A stretch of DNA of 16,231 bases from assembly GCA_947630315.1 (NCBI GenBank), contig CANRHA010000012.1, positions 1-16,231 on the forward strand. The letters are read 5' to 3'. The notes beneath the pieces were generated by a model. The model was not told the origin of the DNA, did not search any database, and was given only the letters and a program-made list of their open reading frames with translations. Source of the DNA: an uncultured Clostridia bacterium (GTDB taxonomy: Bacteria > Bacillota > Clostridia > Oscillospirales > Ruminococcaceae). This document shows, piece after piece, positions 1 to 7,758 of the stretch (within the stretch, counting starts at the first letter, position 1; each line of letters starts with the position of its first letter). Made by a program: the position numbers and the translations under genes.

Positions 1-726
1 ACCGCAAAGTATTCCCAGTACTGTTATATCCGAGCTGACATAGATCGTTACTGTCAGCGACATAGCGAACAGTACCATTATCGAGCGCATATGCCTTTTC
101 CAATCGATTTTTTTGGTAAGCCTCAAACTTACATATTTTCGAGCATGAATGTAATTGAGAATGCTTGAACCCGCGTTTGCCAATACCGTGATCAAAGCAT
201 ATATGTTTAAATCATCGGCAGTATGCGCAAAGCAAAAAAGCATTATAAGAGAAAGGATCTGAAATGCAATTCCTCTAACTGTTATGTAAAGATAATCTTC
301 ATAAATCGAATATATCCAATCTATGCCGATCGTTTTTAGAACCACCTGGAACGACAGGATAATCAGCAGTGTCCAATATGCCCTCATTCCCGGGAACACA
401 AGCATTACCACAATCAGCAGGGCATATGAAATGACAGTCGAAAGCATATTTATCGTAAACATTTCGTTAGCAAACCGATTTAGCCTGGATTTGTTTTCAC
501 GAAGTGCTGCACCCTCACGAACAGCGTACTTCTCTATGCCTAATCCCGACAACAGTAAAAAATAGCTTATTATAGAAGCAGAATAATTATACCGTCCTAT
601 ATTATTTACATTAAGAACACGAGATACATACGGAAAAGTGATGAGTGGGAACAGAACAGATAAAACGCCTCTGATACCATTCAAGACCATATTCACTTTA
701 ACGGATCTCGTTTTTTTAATTGACAT
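1..726 (-). CDS. wzx: Wzx-type polysaccharide flippase, N-terminal 242 residues (cut by window edge)
   Basis: The frame opens at ATG 724-726 and stays open to base 1, so the C-terminal half lies outside the window. The protein starts MSIKKTRSVKVNM and continues into hydrophobic helices. Its early segment (PLITFPYVSRVLNVNNIGRY, about residues 28-47, followed by an SIISYFLLL helix and GIEKYAVREG) is the typical N-terminus of the Wzx/RfbX polysaccharide-transport family in the MOP superfamily. Members flip undecaprenyl-diphosphate-linked repeat units across the cytoplasmic membrane. At least five membrane segments are visible in this fragment; full-length relatives have about 12-14 helices and 450-500 residues. 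An AAGGAG ribosome binding site (734-739) sits 7 bases before the ATG. The gene follows the fucosyltransferase-like gene by 26 bases and is probably in the same transcript. Family assignment is strong; substrate cannot be read from sequence. Confidence 0.9.
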   Translation of the reverse strand, partial: MSIKKTRSVKVNMVLNGIRGVLSVLFPLITFPYVSRVLNVNNIGRYNYSASIISYFLLLSGLGIEKYAVREGAALRENKSRLNRFANEMFTINMLSTVISYALLIVVMLVFPGMRAYWTLLIILSFQVVLKTIGIDWIYSIYEDYLYITVRGIAFQILSLIMLFCFAHTADDLNIYALITVLANAGSSILNYIHARKYVSLRLTKKIDWKRHMRSIMVLFAMSLTVTIYVSSDITVLGILCG

Positions 727-752
727 GGGGTTTCTCCTTGATTTAGAATTGC

Positions 753-1790
753 TTAATACTTTCTCTGCCAATCTTCGACTTCCGTTAGCGATAGACCTTC
801 CTCTACCTTGCCTTTATCTAATATTACGATTTTTTCATAATTACTTTCTGTGCTTTGCTTTATTATCCTGGTAACATAGGATACATTTGACAAACCGCAC
901 AGCATCGAATTGCAAGAGGCTAAAGTATAAGCGTCTCTCAGTACCTCATACCCCATTTGAAAAGGATTATTTTTATCATTAAAGATTGATAGCTGCGAGC
1001 TGCCGACAGGAGTCCTCACTGCGCGATACTCAATAAGCTTGTCACCAAAATATTTTTTGAAAAGCTCTACGGTTTCCTCACTGTCGGTTGCAAGAAAAAT
1101 TTTATCATATCCTAATTCATTTAATAACTTTTGAGCTGTTTCAAGGTAATCCTGAACAGAAACCGGTATCGGATGGCCGAATACCTGTTTTTTCCTCCAC
1201 TCCACTCCCCTGACATGTACGCCCAATACCTTTTTTCTACTTGCTCCGCCAAATAGCTGCTTGATATCACTATCCATTTTTTCTTGTATCGCAGGCTGTA
1301 ATTTTATGTATCTTTTATATATTCTGGCAAGACGACAAATCTCATCTTGCGAAAAATCATAGCCTTTTTTTCGTTTGTATACGCGATCCCATTTTTTGGA
1401 AAATGCAATATCCGCACTTCTATTAATTGTATCCTCTGCAATATCTGAGGTTTGCTGAAAATAGATTAGAAAAGGATTTGAATTATCATTATAATTAACC
1501 GGGACATCCTTAGTCCAGGAAACCACCGGGGTAAAGTGGAATTTATCTGCCACTTCCAATCGTCTTAAAGTCCAGAGAATGAGAGAAAACATCCCCTGTA
1601 TGCTGCTGCCTTCTCCTATAAAATAAATATTTTTTCCTTCGTTTTCATCTCCTAAATGTTCAAACCTAAAGATCTTCCCATTAGTATAATAGTCCATACA
1701 ATAGCTCTTGTAATTCTTATCCTTGAGCGTTTTATACGCTATATAAAGCGTTGCATTTTTCTTTAAGGTTTCTTTTATTTTACAAAGCAT
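753..1790 (-). CDS. Fucosyltransferase-like (O-FucT/GT23-type) glycosyltransferase
   Basis: A soluble 345-residue protein. Residues 188-199 contain a beta strand ending in VHVRGVEWR, resembling the H-x-R donor-binding motif of the O-fucosyltransferase/NodZ/GT23 group. IFLATDSEE follows at 231-239, and GYEVLRDAYTLASC then LSNVS at 280-304, matching the later conserved blocks of that superfamily (a strand with ATD, then a helix and 'SN.S' loop binding the nucleotide sugar). By family knowledge it would transfer a deoxyhexose or similar sugar from a GDP-sugar to the growing repeat unit in the cytosol. No membrane helix or signal peptide is seen. An AAAGGAGG site about 8 bases upstream supports ATG 1788-1790. 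It follows a 191-base gap, the largest in the window, and precedes wzx. Similarity is judged by eye, so donor and linkage are unassigned; alpha-1,2-fucosyltransferase (GT11) is an alternative. Confidence 0.65.
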   Translation of the reverse strand: MLCKIKETLKKNATLYIAYKTLKDKNYKSYCMDYYTNGKIFRFEHLGDENEGKNIYFIGEGSSIQGMFSLILWTLRRLEVADKFHFTPVVSWTKDVPVNYNDNSNPFLIYFQQTSDIAEDTINRSADIAFSKKWDRVYKRKKGYDFSQDEICRLARIYKRYIKLQPAIQEKMDSDIKQLFGGASRKKVLGVHVRGVEWRKKQVFGHPIPVSVQDYLETAQKLLNELGYDKIFLATDSEETVELFKKYFGDKLIEYRAVRTPVGSSQLSIFNDKNNPFQMGYEVLRDAYTLASCNSMLCGLSNVSYVTRIIKQSTESNYEKIVILDKGKVEEGLSLTEVEDWQRKY

Positions 1791-1981
1791 AATTAATATC
1801 CTCCTTTCATAACAGCCGCTAAAAAACCACTAGCAAGCCCTCATCTGCACTGATCTCTCAATTCAGCCTGAAACCGTTTTGAATCGTCCCAGTTTGGTTA
1901 AAGTGCGCCCTTTTATATTTCAGGAGATCATTCCTTCAGTATTTTGCTCTCAGCACTCATAAAAATTAATTTTTTAAACAC
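1791..1981. other. Largest intergenic gap (191 bases); no gene seen
   Basis: This AT-rich stretch separates the acyltransferase-3 gene from the fucosyltransferase-like gene. Its 3' edge on the minus strand carries the AAAGGAGG ribosome binding site of the latter. The longest ATG-started frame noticed on the minus strand is only about ten codons. No hairpin followed by a T run was found, so I do not call a terminator. TGATCTC (1851-1857) and GAGATCA (1924-1930) form a distant 7-base inverted pair of doubtful meaning. A weak promoter could be hidden here but nothing convincing was seen. Confidence 0.5.
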
Positions 1982-3015
1982 CTAAGAAGCTTTTTCATTC
2001 TCTGATTTTAACAGTCGATCAGATAAGCACTTGCTCATAGGCTCGGAAATCAAGCTGCAAATAACTGAACCAAACGCAGTCAAAAGCACATAAACGCCTG
2101 TTGCTATCCAGATATTGTTTATTTTATCATAGCAGCGTTCCACAAAACCTATATGTATGAGATAGACATATACTGAGTGCTTTCCTACAAACGCTAGGAC
2201 TTTTGATGACATTCCAAAGCAGTATAAAAGAGATGCAACAGTTATCGCAAGAAACAGGAAATATGTAATTTGCAAAACAGTACTGCCAAATACTCTGTAT
2301 CCTATAAACGTCACAGAAAAAAGACCACCGCTTATAATTAAAAATGGCAGAGATTTCAACCCATTTGTAAACTTATCTTTGTACTTTCCAATCATGTATC
2401 CCAAAGGGAAGCAAAGTGAGGTCATATACCAATAATCGTTCATTTTAATGCAATAAGCGACGACGATGTATATGATAACCAAACCGCACAAAATGTAATG
2501 GGATCTATCACGGTTTATAATGACCGCTAACGCAAGGAGCGCATACAGCAATATCTGTATCTTTAAATACCATGTGGTTGTTCCAGGAATGCTGAGAGTA
2601 ATAAAATTTCTGAGATAATCCCAGGAAACCGGGTTGTGGAAAAAGATAATCTGCACCGCAGTTACATATATAAAGCAGAAAATAAAGGGTATCAAAATCT
2701 GAATTATACGTCTAATTAACCATTTAAACCTGTCTGTTGCTTTCTGCACCGAAAAGTAATTTCCGTAACCTGAAAGCATGAAAAAGACAGCTACTCCCAT
2801 TCCGCCCCATAAGAATACAAAGTTATTAGCTATACCCCCCGACGCAAATTGTGCAATATGGCTTGCGGCGATCATGCAGATCACAAGCCTCGCACGGAAT
2901 CTGTGTTTTGTCTAGAAAATCCAAAGCTTTTATTTTTATAAGCATTGGTAATTCCGTAAATGCCAAAGGTCAGAACCGCAAATATTACTGCACAGAAAAA
3001 GACTGCTTCCGTCAT
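1982..3015 (-). pseudogene. Membrane acyltransferase-3 family (OafA-like) O-acyltransferase, split by a one-base frameshift
   Basis: Members of this family transfer acetyl or other acyl groups from the cytosolic side onto surface sugars through a 10-11 helix membrane domain. Translation from ATG 3013-3015, behind AAGGAG (3026-3031), gives a membrane helix and then NTDSVRGL before a TGA at 2881-2883. The frame offset by one base continues as ICMIAASHIAQF, LWGGMGVAVFFMLSGYGNYF and several further helices to the stop at 1982. Joining the parts with one extra base gives 344 residues, normal for the family, and restores R42-X10-H53, the arginine-histidine pair essential in characterised relatives. 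As read, the long downstream part could start only at GTG 2882-2884, losing the arginine. A recent inactivating deletion, a sequencing error or a stop-start coupled pair are all possible. It lies 17 bases after the ThDP-enzyme gene. Confidence 0.85.
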
Positions 3016-3032
3016 AAAAGTCGTTCTCCTTA

Positions 3033-4781
3033 TTATTTATTTAAAATCTTTTTGATGGCTTGAACGGCCTTATCTCCAATAACGTTTTTAACGATTTGTT
3101 TTGCCTTGCTCTCTGCACTCACTTCAAGATTTCGAATACTATACAGTGCTTCGCTTTCTTCCGCAGGATTCGTAAATACCTCAAAAATTATAGGCTTGTC
3201 CCCTATTTTGTCGCTACAAAAGACGTCAAGATGATTTAGATACTCGTCTTTTGATGATGCTGACATATATTCAAATCCTAAGTCTTCCGCATAATGCTTT
3301 ACAAGCTCCTTGGATTGCTTTCCGTAATGTCCTCCTGCGGCAATATAGTAATCTGTATCCTCTCCGAACTTTGAAGCAAAATTTTTATAATTTCTGAATT
3401 CCGTTCCCCGTCCATTATTGATTAATAAGATCCTTACATTCGGAGATACATGCCTGTTACCAAGTACATTCAAATCGTAAAAAAATGCCAAATCCCCTAT
3501 TACTTCATAGTGTAATTTGCCTTTATTAGCAAGTGAAGCGCCAATCAAAGAGGAAGATATGCCATCTATTCCGAAACCGCCCGTATTTGAAAATCCCTTA
3601 ATATCGTTGCGAATAGGGAAGAAATTCCATGCACGCAGAGAGTTCAGTATTCCTAGATGCAGGTAACAATTTGATGGAAGTCGGTGAAGCGTTTTGCTGG
3701 CAACCCAGATATTTGAAAACGGCAACTCTCCAATTTTTGAAAACATATTATCATATTCTGATTTCCACTCCTGATAATATGTATTTATATTTGTTGAGGC
3801 TGCTTTTGAATTATAGTATCTGAAAAAGCCGACTTCCTGCATCTCAAAAACACACTTGAGCTTCCGGTAAGTATCCCGAATCTCGCCGTCGGGATTGATA
3901 CGCCATATTTCATTTGGATTAAATGTCATATACGCGCCGGAGACTTGACCGATATGCAAAAGAATATCCATCTTTCTGCACGGTGCTGAATACATATCCT
4001 GGGACGTAACAAGGCTTGCTGAAATCCCAAACTGACCGGTATAATTGCTTGTGTGATCGCAAAGGACAACTGCATTATAAGTTTGGCAAAATGTATCTAT
4101 CTCCTTGATCAGCTCATCACTCATCGGTAAATGGCTGCCAACAAAGATACCAATCTTAGGCGCTTTTATCTCAGGCATTTCCTGACCATGCTCTATGCGG
4201 TAAATAGCCCTTGTTGGAGGCAGTTCTGTCGCCGAAAAGTCTATGGGATAAAAAGGGTATGAAGTAGTCAGGTCAATATGAACAGGCCCACCGCCGCGAT
4301 GGCGCAATTCGAGTAACGCCCTGTTTAACGCCACATTAACCGACCATTCATCTGTCTCGTCATGAATAATCGGGATTTGAACAGAAAGATTGACAATGTC
4401 ATTTAACGGCTGTGTACGATCAATAACCTGTGGTACATACTGCCCAATTTGCCCTCTATGCTGCGTAGAGGTTACTGCTAAAACAGGCAGCTTTCTATAA
4501 TACGCTTCTGTTAAGCCGGGAATATAGTTCCTAGAGGCAGTCGCACCGGTACAACTTAATGCAACAGGTTCGCCAGTCTCGGCAGCCAAGCCGCAAGCCA
4601 TATATGCAGCCGATCTCTCGTCCGGGGCAGAATATATCTCAAAAAAAGGATCATTCATAAGGCTTGCAACGAAAGTGACATTTGTAGAGCCAGGGCTTGC
4701 TATAATACGCTTTACATTGTGAGCTTTCATCAAATATATGAGCATCTGAATGTTGCGCTCAACGGTATAACCATGCTTCAT
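3033..4781 (-). CDS. MenD-like thiamine-diphosphate-dependent enzyme
   Basis: A 582-residue soluble protein with the full three-domain layout of ThDP enzymes. The N-terminal Pyr domain has SPGSTNVTF (29-37), then DERSAAY (54-60), whose Glu55 aligns by eye with the ThDP-activating glutamate of MenD, then GEPVALSCTGATASRNY. The C-terminal PP domain has GDLAFFYDLN from residue 429 and INNGRG ending a 23-residue spacer later, the Mg/ThDP-binding motif in its MenD form (GDL, not GDG). MenD joins a 2-oxoglutarate-derived carbanion to isochorismate; here no menaquinone gene is near. In a polysaccharide operon the more likely role is decarboxylation or carboligation giving an unusual branched sugar or acyl substituent, as known for ThDP enzymes such as YerE. 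That is inference. GGAGAAG lies just upstream of ATG 4779-4781, 16 bases after the pyruvyl transferase stop. The C-terminal 30 residues are a lysine-rich tail. Confidence 0.85.
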   Translation of the reverse strand: MKHGYTVERNIQMLIYLMKAHNVKRIIASPGSTNVTFVASLMNDPFFEIYSAPDERSAAYMACGLAAETGEPVALSCTGATASRNYIPGLTEAYYRKLPVLAVTSTQHRGQIGQYVPQVIDRTQPLNDIVNLSVQIPIIHDETDEWSVNVALNRALLELRHRGGGPVHIDLTTSYPFYPIDFSATELPPTRAIYRIEHGQEMPEIKAPKIGIFVGSHLPMSDELIKEIDTFCQTYNAVVLCDHTSNYTGQFGISASLVTSQDMYSAPCRKMDILLHIGQVSGAYMTFNPNEIWRINPDGEIRDTYRKLKCVFEMQEVGFFRYYNSKAASTNINTYYQEWKSEYDNMFSKIGELPFSNIWVASKTLHRLPSNCYLHLGILNSLRAWNFFPIRNDIKGFSNTGGFGIDGISSSLIGASLANKGKLHYEVIGDLAFFYDLNVLGNRHVSPNVRILLINNGRGTEFRNYKNFASKFGEDTDYYIAAGGHYGKQSKELVKHYAEDLGFEYMSASSKDEYLNHLDVFCSDKIGDKPIIFEVFTNPAEESEALYSIRNLEVSAESKAKQIVKNVIGDKAVQAIKKILNK

Positions 4782-4797
4782 CTGTGCTTCTCCATTC

Positions 4798-5979
4798 TTA
4801 TGACTTATTGTTCTCTATATAATCCAGTATTTCTTTATTTCTATCCGACAACTGCCGATTTATATTTTCACGGTCATTAAGCAACTCTTTAGTTTTACTA
4901 ATTAAATCCGTATTTATATCCCAAAGTTTAATAACCCACTTATCATTTCCATACACATATTTGCACATACCGATACTCTTTTGGCTGTACGAAAGAAAAA
5001 TCGTGGGAACATTTTCGCATACAGCGTTTATAGCACAGTGCATTCTTGCCGAGATAACAATTTTACATTCCCGCAGTTGTTTCTTTATGCCCAAAAAGCC
5101 GCCGGAATAATCCGCAAAAGAAACTTTTTCCTTATTTGCCATTTCATTGCATACTTCTTTTAAAAACAGGTAGTCGTTGTCATTAGGATTTTTAGATACA
5201 ACATGAGGAACAAAAAGCAGTTTTTCACCTGTTTCATCAATAAGCCTATCCATCAATGATGCCATAGACTTAACTTCTTTTTCTCCGTAACTCCCATTCG
5301 TTTCATTTAAGGATAAAGGCGATAGATTTACTCCTATGTAATTTTTTTCAACTTCTTCAGGTTGCTCTAATCTAACTGTAAAAGCCGGGTCAGGGAAAAA
5401 TTTCATATTTTTAAGTTCGAGCGATCTGAGATAGTCAACAGAGTCCTGCTCGCGGCAAAGGATTTTCTCGTATTTGCGCAGGTTTTTCACATAGTAATCA
5501 ACGGCTTTTTTATACTTTCCAAACGGCCCTACAGAGGCGCCGTAAACGACGACTTTTTTGCCCCGGCTTATAGCCTCATCACAAAAATTGACGAGATGAT
5601 TATAATATGGGTATTTTTCTCTTTTGCGAAGATACGCAGGGATTGTATATATGTCTCCGCCTATGGAAAAAATGATGTCGATCTGATCAATTATCTTTTT
5701 GAACGGAATTGTAAAAAGTCTCTTTTCAATGTTCGCCATGCCGAGTGCTTTATTTATCGCCCGCAAAAAAATATTGCGATTATTTTCTACCGGAACAATT
5801 TCAATGTCCAAATCGCAGAGAGCTTTTTTGTCATACTCATAGCTGTATGAAAAATATATAATATCGCATTCTCCGAAGTTTTTTCTGATAAAATTAACTG
5901 CGCCGCGGACGATTGCTTCGCAGCCGAAATTGTATGTACCGTATATACCGTAAAGTCCAACTCTTATTAATTTGTGCAT
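4798..5979 (-). CDS. Polysaccharide pyruvyl transferase family protein
   Basis: A cytosolic enzyme of the CsaB/WcaK/EpsO-type family, which adds a pyruvyl ketal from phosphoenolpyruvate to a sugar of the repeat unit, giving negative charge. The 393-residue length fits. Visible family blocks are GIYGTYNFGCEAI (11-23), SIGGDIY (105-111), GASVGPF (147-153), CREQDSVDYL (175-184), SARMHCAINA (310-319, including the conserved arginine-histidine region) and LSYSQKSIG (329-337). No signal peptide or membrane segment is present. An AGGAG site 6 bases before ATG 5977-5979 supports the start. A 112-base gap separates it from the acyltransferase upstream, and the ThDP enzyme follows 16 bases later. Some members of this family appear to act on substrates other than pyruvyl donors, so the exact group transferred is not certain. 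Confidence 0.88.
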   Translation of the reverse strand: MHKLIRVGLYGIYGTYNFGCEAIVRGAVNFIRKNFGECDIIYFSYSYEYDKKALCDLDIEIVPVENNRNIFLRAINKALGMANIEKRLFTIPFKKIIDQIDIIFSIGGDIYTIPAYLRKREKYPYYNHLVNFCDEAISRGKKVVVYGASVGPFGKYKKAVDYYVKNLRKYEKILCREQDSVDYLRSLELKNMKFFPDPAFTVRLEQPEEVEKNYIGVNLSPLSLNETNGSYGEKEVKSMASLMDRLIDETGEKLLFVPHVVSKNPNDNDYLFLKEVCNEMANKEKVSFADYSGGFLGIKKQLRECKIVISARMHCAINAVCENVPTIFLSYSQKSIGMCKYVYGNDKWVIKLWDINTDLISKTKELLNDRENINRQLSDRNKEILDYIENNKS

Positions 5980-6091
5980 ATATCGCTCCTAAAAACTATT
6001 AAATATGAAGCTCTTAAATAATTCTAACTTTCAAATATATATAACGATCTGTCTATTTAAGCACTATATGATTCTGTACGTCGTACAAGGA

Positions 6092-6670
6092 TTATAGTTT
6101 TTTCAGGCAATAAGCTGGTACCCCCCCCCACACTTCATTGGGAGGTATATCTTTTACTACTACCGCGCCTGCTCCCACGATTGAATTGTCGCCAACATGG
6201 CAATCGCCAATTACAATTGCCCCGGCACAAATATGAACATTATTCCCTATTGTTGGATTTTTGTCTCCTTTATAGCCGATCGTTACCTGCTGGTTTATAT
6301 AACAGTTTTCTCCAATACTTTTAGCTGAAATAATAGTTGCAAATCCGTGCTGAATATATAATCCTTTACCTATATTCGAGCATGTTATAAAAAGCGTATC
6401 CATAGGCGGGAATAGGAATCTAAATATAGTTGAGGCAATGTACCCACTTGACCTCAAACGATAAATTACAAGATTTCTAAATTCTTTTCTTTCAATTATA
6501 TACAGACAAAAAGTATAAATAACGCTTGTATTAACTTTTTCCAATTCCATCCATCTGCTGATATCTGATATTATTATTTTTCTGCTCGATGAAAAGAAAC
6601 AAATAGATAAAGCAGGTACTACTCTATATAAATTCAAAATAATTCTAAACTTTCTAAAGAATTTCTTCAT
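6092..6670 (-). CDS. CysE/LbH-type serine acetyltransferase-like O-acyltransferase
   Basis: A 192-residue protein with an N-terminal helical part (about 1-90) and a C-terminal left-handed beta-helix of hexapeptide repeats (about 95-172): SNIGKGLYIQHGFATII, IGENCYINQQVTIGY, IGNNVHICAGAIVIGD and VGDNSIVGAGAVVVKD. Such enzymes, usually trimers, transfer acetyl from acetyl-CoA; those in polysaccharide loci usually acetylate sugars although annotated as serine acetyltransferase. The family block IPPNEVWGGVPAYCLKKL closes the protein, and its tryptophan-glycine codons contain a run of nine G (6121-6129). ATG 6668-6670 overlaps the epimerase stop as ATGA, indicating translational coupling. Base composition is much more AT-rich than that epimerase. 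The specific acceptor is unknown; a role in cysteine synthesis is unlikely given the neighbours. Confidence 0.85.
   Translation of the reverse strand: MKKFFRKFRIILNLYRVVPALSICFFSSSRKIIISDISRWMELEKVNTSVIYTFCLYIIERKEFRNLVIYRLRSSGYIASTIFRFLFPPMDTLFITCSNIGKGLYIQHGFATIISAKSIGENCYINQQVTIGYKGDKNPTIGNNVHICAGAIVIGDCHVGDNSIVGAGAVVVKDIPPNEVWGGVPAYCLKKL
6121..6129 (-). repeat. Run of nine G (coding strand) inside the LbH acyltransferase gene
   Basis: On the + strand this is C9, read on the coding strand as TGG GGG GGG GTA (Trp-Gly-Gly-Val) near the C-terminus. Runs of this length are prone to slipped-strand mispairing. Loss of one G would replace the last nine residues by YQLIA and a stop; gain of one G would give a different tail of about 20 residues. 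Whether it varies in nature cannot be told from one sequence. Confidence 0.7.
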
Positions 6671-7758
6671 CTAATCAACACCCTCGCTATCCTCTCACAA
6701 GCCTTTCCATCCCCATAAGGATTACTCGCCCTCGCCATCGCGTCATACGCCGCTTTATCGGTCAGCAGCCGCTTAAACTCCGCATAGATGGTCTCCTCAC
6801 TCGTTCCAACAAGCTTTAACGTTCCCGCGGCAATCCCCTCCGGGCGCTCGGTCGTGTCACGCATGACGAGAACCGGTTTTCCAAGGCTCGGAGCCTCCTC
6901 CTGTATTCCACCGCTGTCAGTCAGAATTAAGTAACTTCGCGCCATGAAGTTATGAAAATCCAGCACATCGAGCGGCTCAATGATGTGTATTCTCTCATCA
7001 TCGCCGAGAATCGCATTCGCCGTCTCGCGCACGACCGGGTTCATATGTATCGGGTAAATCGCTTTAACATCGGGGTGTTCGTCCATCACACGGCGAATTG
7101 CGCGGAACATATGCTTCATCGGCTCGCCCAAATTTTCGCGGCGGTGGGCGGTGATGAGGATCAGCCGACTGCCCTTTGCCCAGTCAAGCTCTGGGTGATG
7201 ATAATCCTCCCGAACCGTCGTTTTCAGCGCGTCGATAGCGGTGTTTCCGGTCACAAAAATGCTGCTTTCCGGCTTGCCCTCGCGCAACAAATTTTGCTTC
7301 GAGAGCTCCGTCGGCGCGAAATTGTATTGACTTATTATACTGACTGCCTGCCGGTTGAATTCCTCGGGATATGGACTGAAAATATTGTATGTACGAAGAC
7401 CTGCCTCGACATGTCCGACCGGAATCTGGAGGTAAAAACACGCGAGCGCAGTCACGAAAGTTGTCGTAGTATCGCCGTGTACGAGCACAACGTCGGGCTT
7501 GACTTCTACGAGAACTTCCTTGATACGGTTCAAGATGTTCGTCGTGATGTCGAATAGAGTCTGCTTGTCCTTCATGATTGATAAATCGTAATCCGGAACG
7601 ACACCGAAAACTTCGAGCACTTGGTCAAGCATCTGGCGGTGCTGACCGGTCGCACAAACAACAGTGTTTATTTCTTTGTGCCGCTTTAGTTCATTCACAA
7701 GCGGACACATTTTTATTGCTTCGGGACGTGTACCGAAGACGAGCATGATGGTTTTCAA
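6667..7758 (-). CDS. wecB: UDP-N-acetylglucosamine 2-epimerase (non-hydrolysing)
   Basis: Interconverts UDP-GlcNAc and UDP-ManNAc in the cytosol, supplying ManNAc (or its derivatives) for the repeat unit. The 363 residues match the family length. Diagnostic blocks are VFGTRPEAIKM (7-17), HGDTTTT (94-100), VEAGLRT (117-123), PYPEEFNRQ (129-137), ITAHRRENLG and LTDSGGIQEEAPSLGKP with ERPEG, covering the catalytic acid, histidine and UDP-binding residues of the WecB/MnaA group. The start is TTG 7756-7758: GGAGG (7766-7770) is 7 bases upstream and the resulting MKTIMLVFGTRPEA matches family N-termini; ATG at 7744-7746 would be too far from that site and four residues short. It overlaps both neighbours by four bases. 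The gene is markedly GC-richer than its neighbours, suggesting a different origin. mnaA is an equally suitable symbol; no UDP-ManNAc dehydrogenase lies in the window. Confidence 0.95.
   Translation of the reverse strand: MKTIMLVFGTRPEAIKMCPLVNELKRHKEINTVVCATGQHRQMLDQVLEVFGVVPDYDLSIMKDKQTLFDITTNILNRIKEVLVEVKPDVVLVHGDTTTTFVTALACFYLQIPVGHVEAGLRTYNIFSPYPEEFNRQAVSIISQYNFAPTELSKQNLLREGKPESSIFVTGNTAIDALKTTVREDYHHPELDWAKGSRLILITAHRRENLGEPMKHMFRAIRRVMDEHPDVKAIYPIHMNPVVRETANAILGDDERIHIIEPLDVLDFHNFMARSYLILTDSGGIQEEAPSLGKPVLVMRDTTERPEGIAAGTLKLVGTSEETIYAEFKRLLTDKAAYDAMARASNPYGDGKACERIARVLIR

Noticed and set aside
1851..1930. Inverted pair TGATCTC and GAGATCA in the 191-base gap
   Set aside because: Seven-base arms 66 bases apart are easily chance; no supporting promoter or terminator structure.
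6075..6087. Palindrome TGTAC-GTC-GTACA just after the LbH acyltransferase stop codon
   Set aside because: Only a five-base stem with no T run; too weak for a terminator and no second copy was noticed.
6952..7557. Open frame of about 200 codons on the + strand opposite the epimerase
   Set aside because: Fully inside the strongly conserved epimerase gene on the other strand, with no family motif; expected by chance in GC-rich coding sequence.
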